A DNA stretch of 64,000 nucleotides from Paraburkholderia phenazinium (GTDB lineage Bacteria > Pseudomonadota > Gammaproteobacteria > Burkholderiales > Burkholderiaceae). Within the stretch, counting starts at the first letter, position 1, and every line of letters starts with the position of its first letter. The translations under genes were made by a program, and so were the position numbers. Below the pieces are notes generated by a model that was given only the letters and a program-made list of their open reading frames with translations, made no database searches and was not told where the DNA came from. Where the stretch lies: assembly GCF_900100735.1 (NCBI RefSeq), contig NZ_FNCJ01000003.1:124001-188000 (forward strand), read 5' to 3'. Below are positions 25,560 to 34,214 of the stretch, one piece after another.

Positions 25560-26621
25560 TCAAATCTGCGGACTTGGCTCCGCCTCGTCGAAACGCTTCA
25601 CCCGATAAATCACCAGCGAGGCGATCCAGCTGACGGCAAAGATGCCGATGATGATGTAGCCCAGCACGCCGAAGTTATCGTTTAGCGAGCCGATCGCATC
25701 CCAGACGGGTCCCTTCAGCTTCAACTGGTCGGCGAGCAGGCCAAGGGCCTCGATACCGCCGATCACGACGGCGACGACGATCGACACGAGCGTGATCGTC
25801 ATGTTGTAGTAGATCTTGCGCAGCGGCTTCTGGTAGGCCCAGCCATAGGCGCCCAGCATCAGGTGGCCGTCCAGAGTGTCGATGAGCGACATGCCCGCGC
25901 TGAAGAGCACCGGGAAGACCATGATCGCCCATGGCGAAAGGCCTTTCGCCGCCTGGGTGGCCGCGATGCCGAGCAGGCCGATTTCGGTGGCGGTATCGAA
26001 GCCGAGGCCGAACAGGAAGCCGATCGGATACATTTGCCAGCTACGTGTCACGAGGCGAAAGAGCGGACGGAAGATCCGCGCAACGAAGCCGCGGTTGGCA
26101 AGCAGCATGTCAAAATCATCGTCGATATACGCGCCCCCGCTGCGTACGTGGCGCCACGCACGGAAAATGCCGCGCAGAATCAGGAAGTTCATCAGCGCGA
26201 GCGCAAACAGGAAGAGGGCCGAAATGACCGTGCTGACAATCCCGCCGATCGCCTGAAAGTTGTCGAAGCGGCCCTTCATCGCGCTCGTTGCGATCGCGAC
26301 GGCGACCGATGCAAGCACAACCACCGTCGAGTGGCCGAGTGAGAAGAAGAAGCCCACAGCGACGGGGCGCTTCTTTTCCTGCATCAGTTTGCGTGTGACG
26401 TTGTCGATAGCGGCAATGTGGTCGGCATCGACAGCGTGCCGCAGACCGAAGCTATAGGCGAGCATCGCCGTGCCGAGCAGCACGGGATAGTCGTGGAAAG
26501 CAACGAGCGCCCATACCCAGGCCAGGACGTTGATGGCGATCAGCACGCCGTAGATGCCAAATAGTTTGCTGCGAACTCTTGAATCCGAATCGTTGAAAAT
26601 CTCGATTAATCGATCGTACAT
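25560..26621 (-). CDS. Nickel/cobalt permease, NiCoT (HoxN/HupN/NixA) family
   Basis: A 353-residue inner-membrane permease with eight predicted helices. The family signature RHAVDADHIAAIDN is at residues 61-74 (His62, Asp65, Asp67, His68), followed by GFFFSLGHSTVVV and GLGFDTATEIGLL, the other two conserved NiCoT motifs. These proteins take up Ni2+ or Co2+. The cobalamin riboswitch just upstream argues that cobalt for B12 synthesis is the substrate here. An in-frame GTG 17 codons upstream falls in the riboswitch, so ATG 26621 (MYDRLIEIFND) is preferred. Confidence 0.92.
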   Translation of the reverse strand: MYDRLIEIFNDSDSRVRSKLFGIYGVLIAINVLAWVWALVAFHDYPVLLGTAMLAYSFGLRHAVDADHIAAIDNVTRKLMQEKKRPVAVGFFFSLGHSTVVVLASVAVAIATSAMKGRFDNFQAIGGIVSTVISALFLFALALMNFLILRGIFRAWRHVRSGGAYIDDDFDMLLANRGFVARIFRPLFRLVTRSWQMYPIGFLFGLGFDTATEIGLLGIAATQAAKGLSPWAIMVFPVLFSAGMSLIDTLDGHLMLGAYGWAYQKPLRKIYYNMTITLVSIVVAVVIGGIEALGLLADQLKLKGPVWDAIGSLNDNFGVLGYIIIGIFAVSWIASLVIYRVKRFDEAEPSPQI

Positions 26622-26666
26622 ATTGAATTTCCCGGAAATGACGCGTTCCGTGTCAGGTGGAAAGGA

Positions 26667-26766
26667 GGACACCGCGAGGTCTGACTCCGGGGTGAGGCCG
26701 AGACTACAACCCTCCCGATACAGTGGCGCGACCGCGCCGGAATTTCACCGGCTTCCCGCTATGTCC
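26667..26766 (-). promoter_or_regulatory. Cobalamin riboswitch upstream of the NiCoT permease
   Basis: Reading the minus strand, the leader has the conserved cobalamin-riboswitch pieces in order: GGGAAGCCGGTGAAATTCC, GCGCGGTCGCGCCACTGTAT, then CGGAGTCAGACCTC (B12-box equivalent). GGACA at the 5' end pairs with TGTCC at the 3' end as P1, framing an element of about 100 bases, shorter than the roughly 200 bases of the full form. It ends about 45 bases before the ATG. B12 binding should shut down expression of the permease. Confidence 0.88.
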
Positions 26767-27101
26767 GTGTATAGGTACTGCTAGTTGGAGCTTATACATG
26801 GTCAATAGCGAAAAGTCGAATCCTTGTACGGTGCGAAATGGCAAGGCTGTCGAATGGCCTTCGATTAAGTGCTGTCGGCGATCGCAAAGTCGCTTTTCCG
26901 GGTCTTGTGGCCCGAGGCTTTTCTCGACGGGAGAGGGATGTCGCGATGTAGTTCGGAGAACTGATCTATCGGATGTCAATCTTTGTTTCTCGGTATGACA
27001 GGCGCGGAGTGAGCAAGCCGGCGAGGCGTTGCGCCAATGCCCCCGAATTTCGCGCATGAAAGTATCATAGGCGACCATTTCTTCGCAGAGGAACAGCATC
27101 A
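26767..27101. other. Intergenic region, no gene recognised
   Basis: About 330 bases between the riboswitch and the divergent GNAT gene. It should hold the promoter of the riboswitch transcript (left) and of the acetyltransferase (right). No family-like coding sequence and no strong repeat were seen; an open frame here on the minus strand overlaps the riboswitch and looks spurious. Confidence 0.4.
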
Positions 27102-27620
27102 GTGAATAAGGATCAGGTCACGGTCAAGCCATTGACGATTCAAGACGCGGAGGCATTCAAGGCACTTCGCCTGAAGGCGATTTCAGATTCGCCGGCCGCC
27201 ATTTGGCCGACCTACGAAGAAGAGGCCCGGACCACGCCGGAAGCGATCGGCGAGCGGATTCGACAATCCGGCACGCAGATCGTATTCGGTGCGTTTGACA
27301 GTTCACGCTTGATCGGCATCGCGGGTTTGCGGCGGCAGCCGCTCTTGCAGGTTGCCCATAAAGCGGTTTTGTGGGGAGTACTCGTCGATCCGGAATGGCG
27401 TGGAAGCGGTGTGGCCCGCATGCTACTTGAATCGATTGTTGCCCACGCTCGGGCCACCGCCGTATTGCAAATCCACCTGGCTGTGCACACTGAGAATCCG
27501 CGTGCGCAACGACTGTATCGATCGCTCGGATTCGAGCCGTATGGTTTGGAGCGTCGTGCGGTGCGCGTCGCGGACCGGTTTTACGATGAAGAACACATGG
27601 TGTTGCGCCTCGATAGCTGA
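27102..27620 (+). CDS. GNAT family N-acetyltransferase
   Basis: A 172-residue acetyltransferase. The GNAT core is complete: VKPLTIQDAEAFKALRLKAI at the start, the acetyl-CoA motif A strand AVLWGVLVDPEWRGSGVARMLLESIVAHAR with the R/Q-x-x-G-x-G/A pyrophosphate loop (RGSGVA), and motif B LAVHTENPRAQRLYRSLGFEPYG. Acceptor substrate is unknown; relatives acetylate small amines or ribosomal protein termini. It starts at GTG with GAGGA about 10 bases upstream. Single gene, ended by a hairpin shared with the convergent KfrA-like gene. Confidence 0.9.
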   Translation: MNKDQVTVKPLTIQDAEAFKALRLKAISDSPAAIWPTYEEEARTTPEAIGERIRQSGTQIVFGAFDSSRLIGIAGLRRQPLLQVAHKAVLWGVLVDPEWRGSGVARMLLESIVAHARATAVLQIHLAVHTENPRAQRLYRSLGFEPYGLERRAVRVADRFYDEEHMVLRLDS

Positions 27621-27655
27621 GCGCCAAGAGCGGGATGAACTCGCATCAAACGAAA

Positions 27656-27681
27656 ATGGGCGCCCGCTTGTGGGCGCCCAT
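27656..27681 (-). terminator. Intrinsic terminator of the KfrA-like gene (possibly bidirectional)
   Basis: ATGGGCGCCC / GGGCGCCCAT arms with a six-base loop. On the minus strand it is followed by TTTTCGTTT, so it is a good Rho-independent terminator for the KfrA-like gene. On the plus strand it is 36 bases past the GNAT stop but lacks a T-run. Confidence 0.75.
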
Positions 27682-27716
27682 CTCCTGGACCTGCTCGGTG
27701 CTCCGGAAAGCCGGAA

Positions 27717-29144
27717 TTAGCCCGCGTGGGTTTGAGCGGCCTGATCGACGATCTGCTGCTGGACTTCTTTGCGCAGCAACGGGTTACCCGGACTGACCCG
27801 AGCCAGCTCGACAATCAGTCTGCTGCACAGCGTGCTGCGGCCGACCGACTGGGCATTCACCCAGGCGGCGTGTTCCTTGAGCGGCGTAAAGTCGGCACGC
27901 AGTTGTTCGGCACGCTGCTTCCATTGCGCGCAATGCAGGATCGCTTCGTCGAGCTTTGTCTGCAGCGCCTGGCGCTCCTGAGCGAATGCCTGTTCGATCT
28001 CGGCGATACGCTGTGCCGCTTCTTCCTGTGCAGCGTGTGCCGCGCTCGGATCGGCAGCCGGCACGTGGGCGGCTTGAGCGGCGACGGCCAACTCTGCTTC
28101 GAGTTCCTGCACGCGGGCTTCAGCGGCGCAAGCACGCGCCTCGGCCAGAGCCAGTTGCTCGCTCAGGATGTTTGCGTTCTCCGGCTCAGCGGCGAGCGGT
28201 TCTTGCTGGTCGAAACCGGCGAAGCCTTCGGTGGACTCGACGGGAAGATGCGACTCGAATGCGGGCGCTTGTGCAGCTTCCTCAAACGCAGCTTCGTGAT
28301 GCACGGCTTCGGTCTCGCCGAACGCGACGGCGTCAGGCGCGAAATCTTGCGCCGCATGTTCCGACACGGCGTGTTCTTGAGCGGCATCTTCCAGCACAGC
28401 ATGTTCTTGAGGCGCGTGCTCGGACATTGCGTATTCTTCAACCGCATGTTCCAACACAGCATGCTCTTGAGCCCCATCCTCCGACACTACGTGTTCTTGA
28501 GCCGGATATTCCGCTTCCGCATGTTCTGCCACCACATCTTCAGACACCGCCTGCTCGTTCACTGCCTCACTCTCGAGCGATGCCTCGTGCGCGTGCTCTT
28601 CGACGAGCGGCGACGATTCTTCGAATGCTGACAGATGGCTTTCTGTTTCAGCCGGCAGATCACTCGCTGCGACCGCCGAACTCTGAGCAATAGCTGGAAC
28701 AGGGTTCTCTTCAACCGGGGAAATCAAGCGCGTCGCACCGGCCGGGGAGTGCTGGAACTCTGCCAGTTTGCGCTTGTAGGCTTCCAGTTCATGAAGCGTA
28801 CGCGTCAAATCGATGTACAGCATGCCGGTTTCGCGCTCGGCCTGTTCGGTGCGCTCTCTCAGCGCGCGCATTTCGGCATCGACCTGGCCGCGCACCCCTT
28901 TTTGAGCGACGGCCCAGCAACGCTCGATGGCGTCGCGCATGACATCGCCGAAATCGTCGGGCGTCGGCAAGGTTGCGAGTCCCGCATCGACGGGAGTCAT
29001 TCTTTCATCGCGCCATTGCTGAAGCGTTTCCGCGATTTCCGGCAATGACTGGCCATATGCTTCCAGACAAACGGTGACAGGAGAGATGGCGCGACCTTCA
29101 TTCTTCAGACGGTTCGCGATCTCAAGGACGTCATCCCTTTTCAT
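27717..29144 (-). CDS. KfrA-like DNA-binding coiled-coil protein
   Basis: A 475-residue protein. The N-terminus (KRDDVLEIANRLKNEGRAISPVTVCLEAYGQSLPEIAETLQQWRDER) is the KfrA_N DNA-binding domain, first described in a plasmid segregation/repression protein. Residues about 85-132 and 325-440 are heptad-rich coiled coil. Between them is a Glu/Ala/His-rich low-complexity block containing eight decapeptide repeats (residues 191-270). Plasmid KfrA forms filaments and represses its own promoter; chromosomal relatives may act in nucleoid or chromosome organisation, which is inference. No plasmid genes are nearby. Confidence 0.85.
   Translation of the reverse strand: MKRDDVLEIANRLKNEGRAISPVTVCLEAYGQSLPEIAETLQQWRDERMTPVDAGLATLPTPDDFGDVMRDAIERCWAVAQKGVRGQVDAEMRALRERTEQAERETGMLYIDLTRTLHELEAYKRKLAEFQHSPAGATRLISPVEENPVPAIAQSSAVAASDLPAETESHLSAFEESSPLVEEHAHEASLESEAVNEQAVSEDVVAEHAEAEYPAQEHVVSEDGAQEHAVLEHAVEEYAMSEHAPQEHAVLEDAAQEHAVSEHAAQDFAPDAVAFGETEAVHHEAAFEEAAQAPAFESHLPVESTEGFAGFDQQEPLAAEPENANILSEQLALAEARACAAEARVQELEAELAVAAQAAHVPAADPSAAHAAQEEAAQRIAEIEQAFAQERQALQTKLDEAILHCAQWKQRAEQLRADFTPLKEHAAWVNAQSVGRSTLCSRLIVELARVSPGNPLLRKEVQQQIVDQAAQTHAG
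28335..28574 (-). repeat. Eight 30-bp coding repeats in the KfrA-like gene
   Basis: Residues 191-270 divide without gaps into eight ten-residue units of the form S/L-E-x-A-x-Q-E-H/Y-A-V (for example SEDGAQEHAV, SEHAPQEHAV, LEDAAQEHAV). The DNA period is 30 bases, and the units are imperfect. Copy number is likely to vary between strains. The acidic, histidine-bearing repeat forms the hinge between the DNA-binding and coiled-coil parts. Confidence 0.85.
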
Positions 29145-29495
29145 AAGTTACCTTTGATAGGACACCGATACGGCTGGCCAACTGTTGCAGATGGTCTGTG
29201 AGCGCCGCGCCGCCGGTATCGTGCACGTGTCGAGCGAAATCGAAGAAGTTTCAAACAGAACCTAGCCTGCCCACGTAAACGGTAAACGGCCTGTTCGGCC
29301 GATACTTTAGCGGATCGTTAAATCTTTCGACACCTCTATGTGGCAACGAAGCTCAACAAAAAATAGTCACCGGATTGCCATATGGATGAGTTAGCTTACA
29401 GGCCGAAATTTTTCTATTTGTAAGGTATCTTGAGGGGCAGATGGTTTGCTTACCTAAGTGACTTCTGACCCCAGCTGTTGCATCCTCGTTTCGCC
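29145..29495. other. Intergenic region, AT-richer, no gene recognised
   Basis: About 350 bases upstream of the KfrA-like gene and downstream of the carotenoid oxygenase. It is clearly lower in GC than its flanks, with runs such as GAAATTTTTCTATTT near 29404. It should hold the KfrA-like promoter. I found no long repeat and no coding frame. Confidence 0.4.
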
Positions 29496-30830
29496 TTAGC
29501 TGTTGTCCTGAGAAACCCACGTACCGTGAAATCCTGCCGGAATCCGTCTGGGCAGATGGACCGTCGCGAGCGGGTCAGCTTCGATATTGCGTGCATCGAG
29601 GATGACCAGATCGCTCGTATCCGTTGCACGCCGGTAGACGCAGACGAGCAGCCAGCCATCGTCTTCAGCAGAAGCGGCGGGGCGACCCACAAACACCGGT
29701 TCGCTGTTCTGATCGCCTTCGGGAACCCGATATTGCTGCATCGAGCCGTGTTCGAGGTCATAGCGAACTACGCCTCGAATCTCAGTGTTGGTCGGCTGCT
29801 TTGCAGCGTAGAGAAACCGGTAAGGACGACCCGTGCGAGTTTCGTTGATACGTGGCAGCTCAATGCCGGCATCATCCGTCTGCTGCTCGATCACGGTTCC
29901 TCGATCGAGGTGAATGACGTAGCGCCACAGCACGCCAAGCGGGTTGTCCTCGAAACCTGCCGCATCGTCCGCGAGCCGGAAGAAATGGGAATATCGAACC
30001 ACATCCAGCACGACGGTCGCTTCATCCGCATCGTAGGCATTCACCACGTGCTGGATAAAGCACGGCGCGATGTCGAACCAGCGCAGCTTGCCACCATGCC
30101 GGTCAATCACGCCGATGCGTGCCGCGCGCTCGTCATGCCAGCGCAACGGCATGCGAAACCCGCGCGATAGCATCGAGAAATCGTACGCAACGTTGAGGTC
30201 CAGCAGGATGCTGCGGCTCGCGGTAATCGCCATGTCGTGCATCATCGGCGCGGATGGCAGTTCGATCTCGATGTCGACGCTGGACCTGCCTGTCGCATCC
30301 GTCACCCCATAGCGTAGCCAGGGTTTTTTCCAATCGGCGCGAAAGGTCATGAGTTCGCCTGTCTGCGGATCGACTTTGGGATGCGCGGTCATGCCGCCCG
30401 CCAGTCCCAGGTGGCGACGCGCGGCGCCGAGCGTCTCGAGTTCAGCGCTGATCGCGAGCGGAGGCCCGCCTTCGGCCAGCGCCAATATTTCGCCCGCATG
30501 CTGGAGCACGTTGACGTTCGGATTGGTGTCGAGCAGAAACGGCACAAGCTCGGGATGATGCACGCGCGCCCACCGCTGGGTGCGCGTCCAGCGGTTGCGA
30601 TAGCACGTGACGCGCCCGTCTTTAAACGCGATGCCATGCAGCATGGCGTCTTCCGGCCACCAGTCCAATACGTCGTTTCCTGTGAACCGGCCGCGCAGCG
30701 GGTTGGGGCCATTGCGGATCAGCACGCCGTTCAGCTCATGCGGAATTGTTCCAGTGACGCGGAGATCGGCAAGGTCTACTTCATCCACCACGGGCGCGAT
30801 GGCGCCGGCGTTCAGGTCTAACGCAGCCAC
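29496..30830 (-). CDS. Carotenoid oxygenase (RPE65/CCD family)
   Basis: A 444-residue non-haem iron dioxygenase that cleaves carotenoids or stilbene/lignin-type alkenes. Typical blocks are present: PHELNGVLIRNGPNPLRG, WWPEDAMLHGIAFKDGRVTCYRNRW, GMTAHPKVDPQTGEL, PSAPMMHDMAIT, FDIAPCFIQHVVNAYD and the closing GFHGTW. The four iron-ligand histidines can be placed in TAHP, MHDM, QHVVN and FHGTW. The frame opens at TTG 30851, but GTG at 30830 has AAGGA eight bases upstream and clears the promoter, so I prefer it. Twin palindromes overlap its promoter. No carotenoid genes are nearby, so an aromatic alkene substrate is as likely. Confidence 0.9.
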   Translation of the reverse strand: MAALDLNAGAIAPVVDEVDLADLRVTGTIPHELNGVLIRNGPNPLRGRFTGNDVLDWWPEDAMLHGIAFKDGRVTCYRNRWTRTQRWARVHHPELVPFLLDTNPNVNVLQHAGEILALAEGGPPLAISAELETLGAARRHLGLAGGMTAHPKVDPQTGELMTFRADWKKPWLRYGVTDATGRSSVDIEIELPSAPMMHDMAITASRSILLDLNVAYDFSMLSRGFRMPLRWHDERAARIGVIDRHGGKLRWFDIAPCFIQHVVNAYDADEATVVLDVVRYSHFFRLADDAAGFEDNPLGVLWRYVIHLDRGTVIEQQTDDAGIELPRINETRTGRPYRFLYAAKQPTNTEIRGVVRYDLEHGSMQQYRVPEGDQNSEPVFVGRPAASAEDDGWLLVCVYRRATDTSDLVILDARNIEADPLATVHLPRRIPAGFHGTWVSQDNS

Positions 30831-30860
30831 GGTTGTTGTCCTTGAGTTCAAGTGGTCTGC

Positions 30861-30902
30861 AATTTATACCCGGGTAAAAATAAAGTCAATAATACCCGGG
30901 TA
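30861..30902 (-). promoter_or_regulatory. Carotenoid oxygenase promoter with two TACCCGGGTA operators
   Basis: The 10-base palindrome TACCCGGGTA occurs at 30867-30876 and 30893-30902, centres 26 bases apart, each in an AT-rich context. On the minus strand TTGACT (30884-30889) lies between them as a -35, and TAAATT or TATAAA (30861-30868) overlaps the first palindrome as a -10. A dimeric repressor on both sites would block this promoter. The region is shared with the divergent binding-protein gene. No regulator is adjacent on either side. Confidence 0.65.
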
Positions 30903-31085
30903 TAAATAAATGCCTGACGAAGGAGGAGAGGACGTCCGGCGAGGGTAAACACCCACAACATTTCGTGGCGACGGAAAGCAGGCAGAAGGCGTCGGTTTTT
31001 TATACTCCACCCACGCAAGCACAGCACCAGACGATCCGTAGATAACGGACGGTGCTTCACACCAGGTAGGTAGGAGACACCCTCA

Positions 31086-32105
31086 ATGCCACTCTTCACC
31101 CGCATCATGGCGCTCGCCTCGACCGCCTGTGCGATCCTGTTCTCGGCGCCTCAGGCAGATGCCGAAACGCTGACGCTTATGACGGGTGGCGCGTCGAAGA
31201 TCGTTTATCTGCCGGTCACACTGGCCTCGCGCCTCGGTTACTTCCGCGACGAAGGTCTGGATGTGGAGATCCTTTCCGAGCCCGCCGGCGTCGATACCGC
31301 TACCGAACTGATCGCCGGCGCCGTTCAAGGCGCGGTGGGCTTCTACGACCATACGATCGATCTGCAGAGCCGCGGTATGGAAGTGGAGGCGATCGTCGTC
31401 CTGGCGCAGTCCGCAGGACTCGCGGAACTCGCCTCGACCAAAGTCGCGCAGCCGATGCAGAGCATGGCGGACGCCCGCGGCCGGAGACTCGGCGTGACGG
31501 GGTTCGGCGCTTCGACCCATTTTCTGAGCCGCTATCTGGCGCAGCAGGCAGGCCTTGCCGCGAGCGTTTATACGGTAGTACCGATCGGTCCAGACAACGG
31601 CTTCGTCGACGCGATGATGAAAGGCTCGATCGACGCAGGCATGGTCGAAGAGCCAACCGCATCGCGGCTGCTCGCCTCAGGCACCGCCCACATGCTGGTG
31701 GACATGCGCAGCATCGAGGGCACGCGCGCGGCGCTCGGCGGCCCATACGCAGGAGCCTGTGTGTATGCGCAGCGCAAGTGGGTGGCGAGCCACCCGGACG
31801 AGACCCGTCACCTCGTGCGCGCGCTGACCCGCGCGCTCGCGTTCATTGCATCGCACAGCGCGAGCGAAATCATGGCGGTCTTGCCAAAGGACTTCGTTGG
31901 GCCAAACGAGTCGCTGTACCGCGAGGCGCTCGCGGCCTCGATTCCCTCGTTTTCTCGCGACGGCAGGATGCCCGATGGCGCACCGCAGACCGTGCTGTCC
32001 GTGCTCACCGCAGTCGACCCGTCGATCCTGCCGCGTCACGTCGACCTGGCGCGGACCTACACCAACCGGTTTGCCGACGAGGCTAACGCCATGCCGGCTC
32101 GCTGA
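31086..32105 (+). CDS. Periplasmic substrate-binding protein, NMT1/SsuA-like (ABC type)
   Basis: A 339-residue exported binding protein: signal peptide MPLFTRIMALASTACAILFSAPQADA, then the NMT1/THI5-like fold (IVYLPVTLASRLGYFRDEGLDVEILSEPAGVDTATELIAGAVQGAVGFYDH, VDAMMKGSIDAGMVEEPTASRLL). Family members bind taurine, sulfonates, nitrate or thiamine precursors and feed an ABC importer. No permease or ATPase gene accompanies it here; instead an MFS carrier and a TctDE-like two-component pair follow on the same strand. AGGAG precedes the ATG. Ligand unknown. Confidence 0.87.
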   Translation: MPLFTRIMALASTACAILFSAPQADAETLTLMTGGASKIVYLPVTLASRLGYFRDEGLDVEILSEPAGVDTATELIAGAVQGAVGFYDHTIDLQSRGMEVEAIVVLAQSAGLAELASTKVAQPMQSMADARGRRLGVTGFGASTHFLSRYLAQQAGLAASVYTVVPIGPDNGFVDAMMKGSIDAGMVEEPTASRLLASGTAHMLVDMRSIEGTRAALGGPYAGACVYAQRKWVASHPDETRHLVRALTRALAFIASHSASEIMAVLPKDFVGPNESLYREALAASIPSFSRDGRMPDGAPQTVLSVLTAVDPSILPRHVDLARTYTNRFADEANAMPAR

Positions 32106-32139
32106 TCCGTCACGTTTCCACCTGTAACGAAGCCTTATT

Positions 32140-32175
32140 CGGTGGCATTGAGATCCACCGAGGACGGGCTCGTCC
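32140..32175 (+). repeat. Two small stem-loops before the MFS gene
   Basis: CGGTGG / CCACCG (32140-32160) and GGACG / CGTCC (32162-32175) lie in the 88-base gap between the binding-protein stop and the MFS start. They could stabilise the upstream message or attenuate readthrough. There is no T-tract. Confidence 0.35.
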
Positions 32176-32193
32176 CTCACCATTGAGGTCATC

Positions 32194-33516
32194 ATGACAT
32201 CCTTATCTTCGTCGAGCGAAACGGCCGCGGTTGCACCGGACGCCCCAAGAGAATCGCGCGTGCGCTCGGTGTTTCGCGTCACCAGCGGCAACTTTCTCGA
32301 GATGTACGATTTCACCGTGTACGGCTATTACGCGGCCGCGATCGCGGCTACGTTTTTTCCGACCGGCAACGAATTCGCCTCGCTGATGTTGGCGCTGTCG
32401 GTATTCGGCGCCGGTTTCCTGATGCGTCCGATCGGTGCGTTGGTGCTGGGCGCTTACATTGACCATCATGGCCGCCGCAAGGGCTTGATCCTCTCGCTAA
32501 TGCTGATGGCGGTGGGCACCGCATGCGTCGCGTTTGTGCCGAGCTATGCGCAGATCGGCCTCATCGCCCCCGCCATCGTGCTGTTTGGCCGCTTGTTGCA
32601 GGGCTTTTCCGCCGGGGTCGAACTGGGTGGCGTCTCCGTCTATCTGTCGGAGATCGCGACCAAGGGCAACAAGGGCTTCTATTGCTCATGGCAGTCGGCG
32701 AGCCAGCAGGTGGCCGTGGTGTTTGCGGCATCGCTCGGCGTACTGTTGAACCGTCTGATTCCCGCGTCCGAGATGAACACGTGGGGCTGGCGCATCCCGT
32801 TTATCGTCGGCTGCCTGATCGTGCCGTTTCTGTTTTATGTGCGGCGCTCGCTGCAAGAGACTGAAGAGTTCGCGGCGCGCCGCCATCATCCGAGCATGGC
32901 CGAGATCGCCCGCTCGATGTTGCAGCATTCGGGGCTCATCCTCGCCGGCATGGGCCTCGTGATCATGACGACCTCTTCGTTCTATCTGATCACGGCCTAC
33001 ACGCCGACCTTCGGCAAGGTCGTGCTGAAGCTGACGTCGCTGGATGCGTTGCTGGTCACGGTGTGCGTGGGCGTATCGAACTTCATCTGGCTGCCGATTG
33101 CGGGCGCCGTGTCCGATCGCATCGGCCGCCGCCCGGTGCTGCTGGCCTGTACCGTGCTCGCGATTCTTACTGCGTATCCGGTGATGCACTGGATGGTGGC
33201 GCAACCGTCGTTCGTCCGTCTTCTGATGGTTGAACTGTGGCTGTCGCTGCTCTATGCGTGGTACAACGGCGCGATGGTCGTCGCGTTGACCGAATTGATG
33301 CCGGCGCATGTGCGGACCACCGGGTTCTCGATGGCGTACAGTCTCGCTACCGTGATCGGCGGATTTACGCCGGCCATCTCGACCTGGCTGATTCATACTA
33401 CGGGCGATAAGGCTTCGCCCGGTGCATGGATGTCATTTGCCGCGCTGTGCGGGGTCACGGCAACCATCGTTCTGTACCGTTCGACCAGGACGCGGGAGCA
33501 GTACAGGACGGCATGA
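32194..33516 (+). CDS. MFS carrier of the citrate/tricarballylate proton symporter type
   Basis: A 440-residue, 12-helix transporter of the metabolite:H+ symporter branch (CitA/TcuC-like). The N-terminus [32 protein letters not shown] is characteristic, followed by [21 protein letters not shown] (the MFS loop 2-3 motif), [24 protein letters not shown] and [18 protein letters not shown]. It should import a di- or tricarboxylate with protons. The TctD/TctE-like genes start at its stop codon, which links it to tricarboxylate sensing. Confidence 0.9.
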   Translation: MTSLSSSSETAAVAPDAPRESRVRSVFRVTSGNFLEMYDFTVYGYYAAAIAATFFPTGNEFASLMLALSVFGAGFLMRPIGALVLGAYIDHHGRRKGLILSLMLMAVGTACVAFVPSYAQIGLIAPAIVLFGRLLQGFSAGVELGGVSVYLSEIATKGNKGFYCSWQSASQQVAVVFAASLGVLLNRLIPASEMNTWGWRIPFIVGCLIVPFLFYVRRSLQETEEFAARRHHPSMAEIARSMLQHSGLILAGMGLVIMTTSSFYLITAYTPTFGKVVLKLTSLDALLVTVCVGVSNFIWLPIAGAVSDRIGRRPVLLACTVLAILTAYPVMHWMVAQPSFVRLLMVELWLSLLYAWYNGAMVVALTELMPAHVRTTGFSMAYSLATVIGGFTPAISTWLIHTTGDKASPGAWMSFAALCGVTATIVLYRSTRTREQYRTA

Positions 33517-33536
33517 ACGCTTTGGGGATAGATGCG

Positions 33537-34214
33537 ATGAGGCTATTGCTCGTCGAAGATAACGATCAGCTTGCGCACTGGCTTGCGCGAATCCTGCAGG
33601 ACGACGGCTTCATGCTCGATCGCGTGAGCGACGGCGAAGCCGCCGAAACCGCATTGCGCTCGGTGCCCTACGACGTCGTGCTGCTCGACCTGAATCTGCC
33701 TCATCTGTCCGGCAAGAGCGTATTGCGGCGCATGCGCGAGCGCGGCGACGCCACACCGGTGTTGATCCTGACCGCAACCGGCGCAGTCGACGAAAAGGTG
33801 GTGTGCCTCGGCGCGGGCGCCGACGACTACATCGTTAAACCCTTCGATGCGCGCGAACTGGTGGCGCGGGTGAAGGTGCTGGCGCGGCGGCAGTCGTCGT
33901 CGCGCTCGAACCGGCTCAAATGCGGCAATCTCAGCTACGACATGGACCGCTGCCAGTTCGCCGTCGAAGGCGAGCCGCTGACCTTGACGCCACGCGAACA
34001 CGCGGTGCTCGAGGCCTTGATCCTGCGCGCCAAGAAGACTGTGGCCAAGACCATGCTGGCGGATTCGCTCAGCAACGCGGACACGCCGACCAGCGAAGAC
34101 GCCATCGAGATCTACGTATCGCGGCTGCGCAAGAAGCTGGAAAAGAGTACCGCGACCATCATCACGCTGCGCGGCCTCGGCTATCTGCTGGAAGACGGCG
34201 CCGATGACGAATAG
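33537..34214 (+). CDS. OmpR-family response regulator (TctD-like)
   Basis: A 225-residue response regulator: receiver domain MRLLLVEDNDQLAHWLARIL with the phosphoacceptor Asp in VVLLDLNLPHLSG, Thr in LILTATG and Lys in YIVKPFDARELVARV; then an OmpR-type winged helix (LTPREHAVLEALILRAKKTVAKTMLADSLS, SEDAIEIYVSRLRKKLE, ITLRGLGYLLE). The nearest described relatives are TctD regulators of tricarboxylate uptake. An alternative ATG at 33513 overlaps the MFS stop. It overlaps the kinase gene by 11 bases. Confidence 0.92.
   Translation: MRLLLVEDNDQLAHWLARILQDDGFMLDRVSDGEAAETALRSVPYDVVLLDLNLPHLSGKSVLRRMRERGDATPVLILTATGAVDEKVVCLGAGADDYIVKPFDARELVARVKVLARRQSSSRSNRLKCGNLSYDMDRCQFAVEGEPLTLTPREHAVLEALILRAKKTVAKTMLADSLSNADTPTSEDAIEIYVSRLRKKLEKSTATIITLRGLGYLLEDGADDE

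Noticed and set aside
26704..27099. 131-codon minus-strand frame ahead of the NiCoT gene
   Set aside because: It overlaps the cobalamin riboswitch and shows no protein-like pattern.
27726..28631. 301-codon plus-strand frame rich in Phe, Leu, His and Cys
   Set aside because: It is the complement of the KfrA-like repeats, and its repeated LRR-like look (MFL/HxxF) comes from the 30-bp repeat.
27717..29144. Integrated plasmid signalled by a KfrA-like gene
   Set aside because: No replication, partition or transfer genes and no integrase are nearby; chromosomal KfrA-like proteins are common in this group.
30903..31085. Possible thiamine (TPP) riboswitch upstream of the NMT1-type binding protein
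   Set aside because: NMT1/THI5-like binding proteins suggested this, but the conserved CTGAGA core and its partner are not present.
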